From positions 2,046,001 to 2,110,000 of the forward strand of contig JAPNXP010000012.1 in assembly GCA_028753945.1 (NCBI GenBank): 64,000 bases of DNA, in the 5' to 3' direction. This DNA comes from Hexactinellida sp. DTS-2022 (Eukaryota; Porifera; Hexactinellida). The position numbers were made by a program, and so were the translations under genes. Shown one piece after another: positions 43,355-54,300 of this stretch (position 1 is the stretch's first letter; each line of letters begins with the position of its first letter). Under the pieces are notes generated by a model that was not told the origin of the DNA, did no database searches, and was given only the letters and a program-made list of their open reading frames with translations.

Positions 43355-45520
43355 CTGAATTTGTCCTAAATAAAATTGGAATTTGTCCTAAATATTTAAA
43401 TTGGATTCTGTCCTAAATATAATTGGAATTTGTCCTAAATATCAAAATTTTAAATTTGTTCTAAATATTGAAAACCGATATGTGTTTGTTTCTTATTGAA
43501 TATTAGCTATTATGGTTTCTTGTGGTATTTGTTTCTTACCAAACACTAACTAATAATGGGTGCATATTCATACGTCGTTTGAAATCAGTATATATTGATA
43601 GTTTTAAATTTATTCCCTCAATTCCCTTCGCATTTTCGTTCATCATGGAATATTCTATAATTGAAGGCAAGAAATTGAATTCAACTAATTACTAATGTCG
43701 AGGTTTTCGGTATGTAAAGTCCGGAGAATACGGCAATTCCATTTACACCAAGTGGGCATTATTTCGAAGCAACTCTTGTGCTTGCACTGGCAATATTGAC
43801 AAACAGACAAATCTTCTCGAATTAAACGCCCAACATAACCACGATGCTGCGATGCACAGATCTGAAAAGATTATCGTTAGCAATACTATTAAAAGGAAAG
43901 CTGAAGTATCATCAGCTAATCTCCGAGAAGTATTTGATGATACCTGCCGAGGACTAAATGAAGCGTCTTCAGTTACTTTCAAATCTTTAGAGAGCAGTAT
44001 GTTCAAGAGGAGAAGGATTCTGCAACCCAAGATACCCTCCTCTGCTTTAGAATTCGATTCCCTCTTGCAAGGATCACTTAGTTTCACAAATCATTTGCAA
44101 ACGATAATTACTATGGATGGAGTAGCAGTTATTTGGGGATCAAGTACGATGATGAATAATCTAAGTAATTCATCAACTATTCAGTTTGATGCAACATTCA
44201 AAGTTGTTCCGAGACTATTTTTCCAGCTATTTACAATTTTTATTAATGTTAGAGGTCATACTCTTCCGGCTTTGCATGTTTTGATGACTAGAAAAACTGA
44301 AAGACTTTACACGGCTGTATTGCTAACTATTCGGCGATTGATACCTGAATTAAATCCAACATTCGCAATGGGAGATTTTGAGCAAGCACCAAGGAATGCA
44401 ATGACAGCAGTCTTTCCTTCATTAACCATAATTGGATGTTGGTTACATTTACTAAAGCAATTTATGAAAATGTCCAGAAGCTTGGTCTATCTAAATTGTA
44501 CTTGCGAAATCATGACTTTTCAATGTGGATCCGAAAAATAATGGCTTTGCCTTTCCTTCCAGAAGATGAAATTGCATCTGTTTATTATTCTTTAGAGATA
44601 CCATCAATTGGTATAAATGAAGCTGAAAGAGAGTTGATTTCAAAGTTTCGGAAGTATTTCAACTAATAACGGAGCAGAATCGTATCATAAAACTTTAAAA
44701 TCGATTATTAAAACGCCTAATCCTAATGTCTGGAAGTTTATAGCATACTTAGATAACATAATATCAGACAATGACACCGAGTTACAGAGATTAATCCAAG
44801 ATTTGGAAACAACGAGAGGACCTTATTGCACCACCAAAGCTAAACGTATTAGCAGGAATATATACATAAAAAATATATTAACGGTTCTATAAATACAATA
44901 GAATATTTAAGTGGTATCGCAACCACAATAGGGCTCCAATCAGAAATTGCAGAAGATGAAGATACTAGTAATTCTGAAAGTATATCTGCACATACAAATC
45001 AAGAAGGGAATATATGCCATATATGCTTGCTAGGAAGAGAAGAGAACTTTGCACTCCTACATGAAGACTGTGTACACGGAGGCTTTTGTCAGGCATGTGC
45101 AGAACGCATAATTGACATGAAAGTAATATGTCCGATTTGTAGGGCAAAAGTAAAAGATATTTTGAAAGATTTCCAGTAGATATTTCAAAATAATTACTTC
45201 TAAGTTATAATCCAAACAAATAATCATTCTTTCAATGTATTTGTTTTATTTGCTCTCTTAAATTTCACTTTATTACTGTTTCTTTGGTAATAATAATTAA
45301 ATTCAATCGTTATTTACATTGCGATTTGACATTTAGGACAAATTCCAGTTTTAACATTTAGGACAAATTCCAGTTTTCACATTTAGGACAAATTCCAGTT
45401 TTCACATTTATGGCAAATTCAGTTTTCACATTTAGGACAAATTCCAGAATATTTAGGACAAATTCCAATTGCGAAGTTAGGACAAATTCCGGAACCTTTT
45501 TAGGACAAATTCCAGCTATC
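43355..45520 (+). mobile_element. FLYWCH-MULE-RING element 2
   Basis: The gene at 43700-45179 is bracketed by inverted subterminal arrays. On the left are five copies of GGAATTTGTCCTAAATA (43357-43475). On the right are eight copies of TTTAGGACAAATTCCAG (45330-45517). The outermost ends do not give an obvious long TIR or TSD by eye. The element lies in intron 2 of the RERE-like gene, in sense orientation. Confidence 0.72.
43700..45179 (+). pseudogene. FLYWCH-MULE transposase with C-terminal RING finger, element 2
   Basis: A FLYWCH-type finger reads FRYVKSGEYGNSIYTKWALF, C-A-C and NAQHNHDAAM. The main frame then runs to about 44541: IKRKAEVSSANLREVFDDTC, QFDATFKVVPRLFFQLFTIF (first Asp), HVLMTRKTERLYTA, MGDFEQAPRNAMTAVFPSLT and IIGCWLHLLKQ (second block). 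In neighbouring frames follow STNNGAESYHKTLKSI with NPNVWKFIAYLDN, then INGSINTIEYLSGIATTIG, acidic EDEDTSNSES, and the RING finger CHICLLGREENFALLHEDC with VHGGFCQACAERIIDM and CPICRAKVKDIL, stop 45177-45179. The RING has the C3HC4 order of E3 ligases. About three frameshifts break the gene. Domain order and linker match element 1 (15804-17196). The minus frame at 44965 is antisense. Confidence 0.8.
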
Positions 45521-46276
45521 CATTATACGGGTAGGCGATTACTAACATTAGCCGCCCTCGGGCTATCATTTGAATTCAATTACTATTTATTTTTGAGGAA
45601 AATATGTTAAATACCATTAACCTATTTACCAACTCGCCTTTCATATCACTCAGTGTGGAACAATGGGGTGAAAGGCCATATTTTGACTTTTGCTAAATGC
45701 TAAATTAGATGCATACATTCGACTCTTACATTATTTAAAGATTCGAAAAATGTTGTTATCATTTCCTTCGCTAAATACATCATACTTACACAATGTCTCA
45801 CATTTATGTATAAAATTGGATAAACCACAAATATCTATTTTACCATACGTTGCTCTATTTAATTCATTAATTTATGCTTGATTATTTGGTGTTTCAAACC
45901 ATATAAATGTATTCTTATACATTATTTGATAGATTTTAACTGGTTTTCAAACCGAATTAACAGTGTATTTATTTAGGAATTTTATTTCGGGCTATTTAAG
46001 AAATAACTCCCTGCATTGTGGCAAATGTTCCAACCGGCCGATTTTATAATTCAAACAATTGCGAGCTGTATAGTTTGCGTTTTCATATTGTCTATTTGTC
46101 TAAGCTTCGATATATAATCTTTATACACCCGCTCAAAGGCGCCATAATATATTTTTGAGCTAAAGTAAAAAGTTGGTCAATATATCGGACGGTTTTAAAA
46201 AATTCCCATTTTTAACATTAATCTTAATTGACTATTTTCCCTCCTAGTAGTTAACGAATAATGGTTTAAAATGATA
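45521..46276. other. AT-rich intron 2 stretch, nothing recognised
   Basis: No transposase-like frame, repeat end or RNA gene seen. The frames at 45690 and 45410 are AT-rich chance frames or lie over the MULE subterminal array. Confidence 0.3.
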
Positions 46277-46386
46277 CAGTACATAATAGATATAGTGATA
46301 TTGGATATAGTGATATATTGGATATAGTGATAATTTGGCCACAAATCAGATGTCCCCACCATAATCACTATATCCAATATGTACTG
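46277..46386. mobile_element. pogo-like MITE CAGTACATA
   Basis: 110 bp, TA-flanked (46275-46276, 46387-46388). Ends CAGTACATA / TATGTACTG, with repeats of GATATAGTGATAT and one inverted CACTATATCC. Confidence 0.65.
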
Positions 46387-46473
46387 TATTAATTTATTTT
46401 CTTCAATATTAACTATTGTAATCTGTACTAGCTCTTCAAATTTGACAATATTAGCGAATTAGTTTATAATATA

Positions 46474-46660
46474 CAGTGGAGCCTCCCATAACGGACACTC
46501 CAAATAGCGTACAACCTCTAAATAACGGACAACCCTCGTGGCACGGATTTATTTATTTAGCATATGTCTAATAGAAAAGCAACCTCTAAATAGCGGACAA
46601 CCTCTAAATAACGGACAACGGTTCCGGTCCCAAGGTGTCCGTTGTTCAGAGGCTCTACTG
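46474..46660. mobile_element. pogo/Tigger-like MITE CAGTGGAGCCTCCC
   Basis: 187 bp, TA-flanked (46472-46473, 46661-46662). Left CAGTGGAGCCTCCCATAACG, right TTCAGAGGCTCTACTG, with several AACCTCTAAATAACGGAC repeats. Classic Tigger-like terminal sequence. Confidence 0.78.
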
Positions 46661-47559
46661 TATACACATATGATACCTCTACTGGTAAAAAATCGTTTCA
46701 AAGCTACAAAGGTATACAAATACCCTATAAACTGCGTACAAGACACATTATGCAATAATTCAAAATGGAAAGCTATAAATGGATATCAATTCTTACTATT
46801 TAGTTACCGTACTGAATTATTTGTATTAGACTCCTAGGTATATTAACTTTGTTCTTGTTTCATATAAAATGTTAACAAAAGGTAAACCAGCTGTTGCGGT
46901 GCCATACATAGGGCTTAGCATCGAGTTATTAATTGGTATTATGGGTTACGAGTCATCATTTTAGGGCCTTTTGGGACAATTTTGATTATGTTTAATAGAA
47001 ATACTGATTATCTGTAATTATTGGTAGAGCCATCAGCCATGACATTACCAAACCTACCGGAGAGGATCTATTTTACTAATTAGCATAATATTTCAATATT
47101 TGATTGTTATTGACCCATATAATTTTTTTCATAATTAATACATTATGATGTCATTTTCACATATTTCTAGTTAAGCTAGAAAAAAACTACAATGTTTTGC
47201 CCCTCATAAAAGAAATTGATTGCATGACACCCAGATATCGATTTATAGCCATTAATCGAACAAATAGATTACCAAGTCCATATAAAATAATGTAAATATC
47301 CTAATATATTTGCGCCCAGTAACCCGCACCATTAATGTTTCTCCTTTTCAACTTTTTACTGGAGAGCGCATGCCCCTCCGCCCCCCCCCCCGTTTGCGCC
47401 ACTGGTTTTGTGTATAATTATACTCAAGAAGTTTAGTGGAGTAGAAATAGGGGCCACTCGATTGGGTAAGGACAGAATTGGAGAATGGAATTTTTGACAC
47501 ATTCCTGATACATTCCTTCTTTGCTATGGGAAAAGTCCTCCAAATATGGTAGTGTGATT

Positions 47560-48440
47560 TATCAAATTATCGGAAATTTACTTCGAAACCGAAATTCAAC
47601 AATCATGTTTTCGCCATGTCATCATCAGCATGAAGGTGTTAAACCATTTGAGAAAATTGTTTCGGAGGGGAACAACACTTTGTGATTTGGACGTTTCGGT
47701 TTGTCTTTCAGAGGTATTCAAGTTTCAGTATAATATAACAAATATAACAGGTGAGGAGTGAGCGTGTACACCCAGCTCCAAACAACCTATTCGAAATATG
47801 AAATTCACGAAATGGTAAAAACATATTTTTTTTGATGTCATCATCACCTCAAGGTGTGAAGACCCATTTGTAGAGGTGTTAGGTGTCATAAGGATCGATT
47901 GATAAATTGGAAGTTTGTTTCTATCTTGTATCTTCTCTTAGATTTATGATATTTAACTAATTTGTATTATAAATTATTTAAATGATTAATAATTTAACAC
48001 CAACTTCAATGTCAACTTAAATTATTAATTTTAATTATTTGTCAAATAGTAAATATAATCAATTTGGCTCCATATTTCAATTTCGCACACTAGATAACCC
48101 ATAATAAACAAATTATAAGCATCTATATAAGTCAAAATACAGACTCAATTAATCTTAATTAATCACGTCAGTAGATTATTAGTGCAAGGGTATTCTTGCG
48201 GAAGGAAATAGAATCACATGAATCTGTAGTTGTTTTGGAATATAAAATCTTTGTTTTCAATTAGAAAATAGAAGCCTACTCGATCTCACAAGTTGAATCA
48301 ATATAATTATTACAAGTTGAAACAATAGAATTAGATTTAACAGTTTACTGAAACAGAAGTGTGAGTAAACAAAGAAATTTAACACCCATTTATGGCATGA
48401 ATTAAACTTTTTGTTAAATTTATCTCTTTCAATTAGAAGC
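47560..48440 (-). repeat. Dispersed repeat family with 18-bp palindrome, copy 2 (inverted)
   Basis: Reverse complement of blocks in 62750-63490: GGAAGTTTGTTTCTATCTTG, TAATTTAACACCAAC, GCAAGGGTATTCTTGC (near-palindrome), AATAGAATTAGATTTAACA. Two GTCATCATCA..CACC segments (47617, 47838) face each other. No coding potential. Confidence 0.6.
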
Positions 48441-49954
48441 AGAATTTCATGGTGAATCCAATGGTGAAATAAAATTTCGGGATTAGTATAACATAACTTT
48501 TGAGTTATGGACCAAAATGGTTTATTAAAAATTTGGCTCGAAATGCACATCTGTAACATATGGGACTCCGATGCTAAAATTTGAGCTCAGGAAAAATCTA
48601 AATCTGGCCTGTAGAGCTTATACGGACTGAAAAACAAACAAACAAATCATGGCAGTAAGATTAGAACTGGGCCACTAACATTGGTATTGGTTTTTGTTAA
48701 ATAAAGTGTTTAGTGCGCCTCCGTGCGGGGTGATATACTATTTGAATATTAGTATTGAACCAAGATTTTAAAACTATACATATTTCACAGCAGGGTACAG
48801 CACTTTAAGTCCCATCACTTTTTAAGATGGCGGCCTAAATGATATTTTTTGTCCAAAACTGAAGTATAAGAAAAATTCGAGGCCAAAAAACACAATATGT
48901 TGAAAGAGTTCCATTCATTTAAATTGATGTAGTTATAATTATCGTTATAAAATACTTGAAATCAATCAATCAATTCTAATAGACCACATATTATATTGCA
49001 ATGAATCTAGTCATTTTGATAATCCGCAAAATTTAATTCCTAATTTTCAAATGCCTTAGGCAATCATCACCATAGCAACAAATTTGATGGTTAGATATGA
49101 GTTTAATTTACATTCCTATATTTGATAGTATGATGAATTCAATGGAGGGTGCCGCAAAAATTTAACTTCTATAAATAAAATCCCGGTCAAGAAAATCCTA
49201 GATAAACCCCTGGGGGGTTATTCACTAAACTTCTTAAACTTAAACTTAAACTAAGTATTTGCTTAGTTTACTGTAAAAACTTAACAAATGTTAAGTCCAG
49301 TTCGAAGCAGACTTAACTTGATTATTCGCTCCTTTTGGATATGATGGCATATATAAATATAATTTTAGAGCTTTGTATCAATTCGTACTATCTCCCAACA
49401 CGCCCTCCCTGGCCAAAAGTATTTGAACAAGAGGTATTTTAATGCAGACACATTATTCTTCTACAGAATGTCGAGGGCTATTTAAAATACCCTAAATGAC
49501 CTTACATATAGTGCATATTTGTAAAGTAAAAATTGATATTTAGGACATTTTCCAAAAAATCCTTAAGTGTCATATAGTCTCGTTGCCACGTGCCACTTGT
49601 TGCGCAAGTGGCATCAATGGGATTGAGGCTGTATCTCAGACTCTCAGTATAAAATGATCGTAATGATTAGATATTTAGCATCTAGAGTAGTTCGATTGTG
49701 AGGAATTCAATTCCGAAATCAGAATTTGTATATTTTAATTGCCTCATAATGAAGTGACTGTCACATAATTATTTTGAAAAATCATTGTTGGACTAGGATT
49801 ATTAATAATATACGTGTAATTGCGTGGATATTGCGATATATTGTTTTGCAATGAATTGCAATACTTCGTCAGGATGACAAGATTTGAATCTTGAAATGGC
49901 AAATCTATAAATAATTTATTTTCGATGCTAAAGAGTAAATTATTTTATCCCAAC
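48441..49954. other. Intron 2 stretch without recognised features
   Basis: Diverse AT-rich sequence. At 49225-49310 there is an old repeat (TTCTTAAACTTAAACTTAAA, then GTTAAGT / ACTTAAC inversions). No gene family recognised. Confidence 0.3.
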
Positions 49955-50352
49955 CTGCAATAACAGTTGCACTCTGTCACTTCCGATGTCTTTGAAAAGT
50001 CGTGCCAAGAATTTTCCACCGAGGAGATAGCATTACTAGTTGACTTAGTTCAAGAGATTAACTCAAATCTCTTTGGTGCTCTAAGTTCTTCTCTCACCAG
50101 TGAAGAGAAAGTTAACAACTGGGTAGATATCACCCAAAAGCTTACTCAGGCTCATGGAACAGTTAGGACCAAAGATGATTTATCTAAGAAGTGGTCTAGC
50201 ATCTTGGCCGAACACAAACCGATTATAAGCGACAAAAAGTTGTCCTCCATCCGTAAAACAAGAGGCGGGTCCCTTGATGCCTGAAGGAAATTTATCAGAA
50301 ATGGAGCTTAAGATCAAAAGTATTAAAGGGAAGGAACTTTTCGAAGGTGTGG
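49955..50352 (+). pseudogene. Harbinger-type Myb/SANT protein fragment
   Basis: FSTEEIALLVDLVQEINSNL (residues about 16-35), NNWVDITQKLTQAHGTVRT and KDDLSKKWSSILAEHKPI form the three-helix Myb/SANT-like domain found in the second protein of PIF/Harbinger elements and in NAIF1-like host proteins. After GGSL a frameshift leads to NLSEMELKIKSIKGKELFEG, the conserved segment that follows this domain in the family. Similarity stops at 50353, where a P-element-like terminus begins. The upstream start is not defined. It lies in intron 2, sense-oriented. It could also be a processed host-type gene fragment. Confidence 0.6.
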
Positions 50353-50430
50353 CCATAGCCTACTATACATAAGGCCTAACATCAAAATGTGGATTTCGGA
50401 CCAGGGATGTGTTAGCCGATATGAATTGAT
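50353..50430. repeat. Solo P-element-like terminus
   Basis: CCATAGCCTACTATACATAA with GGCCTAACATCAAAATG, then GGACCAGGGATG and CCGATATGAATT. This is the same terminal and subterminal order as the P elements at 22145 and 26546. No matching second end was found within several kb. Confidence 0.6.
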
Positions 50431-50608
50431 TTCGAAGGGAATATCATTTATTGGCTATTTCTGATACTAAATAGTCTATAATATGCCAAACCAACCATAA
50501 AATTGGTCAATTTGCAACCAGGGTTGATTTTGAAGATTAAATTATTAATAACCCATAATGTATATATTCACTAATGTACATATATAAACATTTATCTAAA
50601 AATTTGTA

Positions 50609-51154
50609 CAGTCTACTCCGCTTAATTGGGACACGTTTGTTCCAGGCCTTTTGTCCCAATTAAGCGGAGATCCCAATTAACCGAAAAACCATTGTAAAGT
50701 GGTGATTTACCTGTGATTTACGCAAATTTTGGTTTTAAACCTGTTACAACAATTCCTCCAAAGTCAGCGGACCCTTGATTCTTCTCAAACCCATATAATG
50801 AGCATTAATATTCTCAGGACCGTTTGATATATCCCTGAACCACAAAGTCATAATCTCTGGTAAATTTCGATATCATGGAAATCAATAAGAAATAGACAAT
50901 ATTAGATATTTTGTCCTGCCTTCATCAGTATTGGCAAAGATTATTAGAATTCGTTCTGATCAATATGAATTTTCTATTGAGCGAGCACCAATTTTGATCC
51001 AAATTTATTTAGTTTGTCCCGATTAAGCGGAGTTTGTCCCGATTAACCGAAGATTTAGTAATAGCTTCTAACGAAAGGATTCTGTTCTTGGGGCGTTGTC
51101 TCAATTAAGCGGCTGTCCCGATTAACCGGTGTCCCAATTAATCGGAGTACACTG
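50609..51154. mobile_element. pogo/Tigger-like MITE CAGTCTACTCCGC, copy 1 of a tandem pair
   Basis: 546 bp, TA on the left (50607-50608), ends CAGTCTACTCCGCTTAATTG / CAATTAATCGGAGTACACTG. The second copy starts with the very next base. The interior is close to copy 2. Confidence 0.8.
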
Positions 51155-51704
51155 CAGTCTACTCCGCTTAATTGGGACACGTTTGTTCCAGGCCTCTTGT
51201 CCCAATTAAGCGGAGATCCCAATTAACCGAAAATATTCTGTACAGTAGTGATCTACCTACGATTTACAACAATTTTAGTTTTAAACATGTTACAACGATT
51301 CTTCCAATGCCTGCGGACACTTCATTCTACTCAAACCCTATAGTATGACCCTTAATATTCTGTGGACCGTTTTAAACTATGCCTGAACCAAAGTTCATAA
51401 TCCCTGGTGAATTTCGAATTTACGGAATTCAATAATAAAATTGGCCCTATTTCGATATTTATCATGCCTTAATCAGAATTGACCAAGATTTTTACAATTT
51501 TTTGATTAATAATAATTTTCTATTATATGCGAGCACAATTTTGTACCCAATTTGTTGAGTTTGTCCCAATTAAGCGGAGTTTATGTCCCGATTAACCGAA
51601 ATTTTTAGTATTAGCTTCTATCGAAAGGATTCGGTTCTTGGGGAGTTGTCCCAATAGAGCGGCTGTCCCGATTAACCGGTGTCCCAATTAAGCGGAGTAC
51701 ACTG
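51155..51704. mobile_element. pogo/Tigger-like MITE CAGTCTACTCCGC, copy 2 of a tandem pair
   Basis: 550 bp, same ends, TA on the right (51705-51706) but none between the two copies. Together they form a head-to-tail dimer with a single outer TA pair. Confidence 0.8.
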
Positions 51705-51774
51705 TATGTTTGTGCATTTTAAACTTTCCATCTATGAACGCTTTGAGTCTTTTGTGTAAAGCGTACTAAATGCT

Positions 51775-51776
<2 letters not shown>

Positions 51777-51849
<73 letters not shown>
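51777..51849. repeat. (ATT)n microsatellite
   Basis: About 24 uninterrupted ATT units. It directly precedes a GC-rich cap (CTAGCGCGCTTCGCTTGC) of the hairpin-cluster family. It creates a poly-Ile chance frame on the minus strand. Confidence 0.9.
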
Positions 51850-51850
<1 letters not shown>

Positions 51851-52235
51851 TAGCGCGCTTCGCTTGCAGGTCGCTTTGCGGCAGAACATCCACACACCAA
51901 CCGCTTCGCGGTTGATGTGTGGTTTATACACCTGCAATCTGGTGTGACCAACGTGTCCGCATCATTAATGTGCCTGTTCTATTAAATTTTCAGATTTTCT
52001 CTCTTAGAGGGCGGGAATTATGTGCGATTAAGTGAATTTTCAGGATTCACGAAATGTGACAATGACGTCATAACTTGTCGAGGTGTGAGAGATTTGAGTG
52101 GAAACCTCAACTTGTTGGCGGGTGCCAAAAGTTACCCCTATATGTCAAAAATCACATTTGGAAACCGTCCACTTTCTTCAATCAACTCGGAACATACAAA
52201 CAAATATATATACCCGCATATGTTTGTGTTTTAAT
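51850..52235. repeat. GC-rich hairpin cap and adjoining dispersed repeat
   Basis: GCGCTTCGCTTGC, GGTCGCTTTGCGG and the hairpin CCACACACCAACCGC-TTC-GCGGTTGATGTGTGG (51893-51925, one mismatch), as at 17204-17279. Then comes AATCTGGTGTGACCAAC, shared with 17877, and a segment around 52105 that inversely matches 63550-63590 (AACCTCAACTTGTT). Confidence 0.55.
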
Positions 52236-53049
52236 AGTATAGATTATTATGAGACAATCGATCAAATTGTGATCACAAACAAGCGCCTGCACGAAATTAT
52301 CAGTTTTATTTTCAGTTATTCCCATTTTTCCACCTTGATCAATACTTATGCAAATCTTTCCATGTTTATCAGAAAATATCAACTTATGATATCTAATGCA
52401 GTGTTTTTAACCTTCCGCACCCTTTCAGCTTTAAAATCAACTCTCGCACCTACTGGTAAACGAAATTTCTTTGATTTATGACTATAAACAGGTACTTATA
52501 CATGCTGATTGATATATTATATATATTATTGAATATTTATGGACTGATAATTTATCATTTAACGGAGAATTAATCGAGTATATGTCTTTGTACCACTGGC
52601 ATTGCATTGAATTAAATATATTTACTAAAGTATAAAGTAAAATATGTGTCTAATCAAATAACAATAAATCAGTGGCTCTTCTGTTGCTGTTTTTTCTCAA
52701 TAATTTCATGAAAACATGGAACGGTTTTGGAAAGAGCCAACCTCATGTCATCTCCAGGATTAAGTCGATTTCTTGCCTTCTAGTAGGTCAGATTAGCTGA
52801 TGGATGTGGACATCCCGGACCAAAGCACCAAATATTTCCACGTAAAGACCATTGCTTGGGCACTCGATTTTTGGTAGGATCCACTACCGCCGGATGCATT
52901 ATGACCCCCATCGTGCATTTTAAAATGGCCACTTTAATATTATTCGGACATAAGTCCGCATTCACGAACTCATGGTTCGTACCATGGTCACTAAGAATAT
53001 TGTTTCTCATAGTTTCAATTACAATGTTCTGTGCAATTCCAACGCGCAT

Positions 53050-54300
53050 CTACCGCCACAGTCACTTTACTCTTGCAGCCACATTTACTAATTCACTGCA
53101 TGCCTTTGAAGCCACAAGTAAACTGTTTAATACAGGAACCCATGATTGGGTTTTTTCATCAAGAGTCCAGCCCCAATCTTCTGGAGTAGGTACTCGTTGT
53201 TCATTTTGCTCACTCGTGCACCATATTCCAGACTGATATACAACTCATTTTGAGTGTTGTAGTTGTGCATCCCTGGTGGGCGTATTCTCTCATTGATTTC
53301 TCCTGACAAAACATTTTTTTCTTGCTTCATCCACATCTGCAAATTACTTGCCTTATCGTAAAGAATAACAGCGAAGCGTTCCAGCTGCTGGAAATGCTGA
53401 GCATCGAATTCTAATTTTGTGTAGGGTTGAGTGACACGTAGGTAAAAGCAACTGTCACATCATGATAACAGTTCCATGCCTCCCATGCTGACTTCTTATG
53501 TCTCCCATAGAATGCAAATATAGTATCACATCCCGTGAAACAATTGAAAATACGAAGAGCCAGATATTTCTCCCTTATGTATTCGTAGATTGCATTGATA
53601 TGATCGTATGTAAAGTTCTTTCCTGTACCAAAGCTAACCCAAATGTTCACATCTTTGCATATGGAAAACAAGTGGTGTAATTTTCCGATAAGGATCACCA
53701 CACCTCCGTCTCAACTGTGCGCACTAGCACTTAGTACAGCTATTGAGAAGGGCATCCTGTAAATGGATCAGCACCCTGGTGTCAACTTCCTCATGATCAC
53801 ATAGCGCTATAGAACCATCTCTTCCTCGAAGAATAGCTGTGACACCAGTCGTGATGATTATTTCCTTGCCTTCGGGACAATTCACATTGACAATCTTGTT
53901 GTAAAGAAATGCTAACAGTTCTTATTTATTAGTTGGATCACGGAAGAAATCTGCCCTATTTCTTGGGGTATGCTGGAAATGGTTCGAAAAACCAAAATAG
54001 GAAATAGTTCGAATTTTTAGTGTTACTGCACCATGGATATGAGAAAATCCCGGCTTGAATCCATGGTCCAACAATACAAAAATGAAAGTCGAACTATTTC
54101 TATTTTGTTCCAACTCTTTCCTATTTTGTAAAAATCGAACCATTTCCGTATTACCTTTCTTGGGAGCTTATTCTTACTTGCAACCTTCGTTAAGACTAGT
54201 TTGAAGTCCTATTATTCCAAGAAGCTGTATCGTTTCGAGAAAATTTAGCGCAACCTTAGATATTAGACAATGCTCTATCAGATAGGCCACGTTTGGATAT
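53050..54300 (-). pseudogene. Remnant of the invertebrate HEEVDTR / FTGCDT protein family
   Basis: Minus-strand blocks run in family order: NRADFFRDPTNK, IIITTGVTAILRGRDGSIAL, CDHEEVDTRVLIHLQDALL, VILIGKLHHL, VNIWVSFGTGKNFTY, FNCFTGCDTIFAFYGRHKKS with AWEAW, NERIRP, EQNEQRVPTPEDWGWTLDEK and ASKACSELV next to a KCGCK Cys-rich start. This unnamed family is common in cnidarians, molluscs and other invertebrates and looks like a PIN/XPG-type nuclease fold; a link to Academ-like DNA transposons is possible (inference). The copy is broken in several places and split by the MITE at 53967-54155. It lies antisense in intron 2. Confidence 0.6.
53967..54155. mobile_element. GGTATGCTGGAAATGG-family MITE, copy 3
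   Basis: 189 bp, GGTATGCTGGAAATGG to CCATTTCCGTATTACC, perfect 8-bp TSD TTTCTTGG (53959-53966, 54156-54163). It interrupts the FTGCDT-family remnant. It defines the termini of this family best. Confidence 0.85.

Noticed and set aside
44965-45147. 60-residue minus-strand frame
   Set aside because: Antisense to the RING finger of MULE-RING element 2, whose C3HC4 pattern is clear on the plus strand.
51719-51937. Minus-strand frame with a long Ile run
   Set aside because: It is a translation of the (ATT)n microsatellite.
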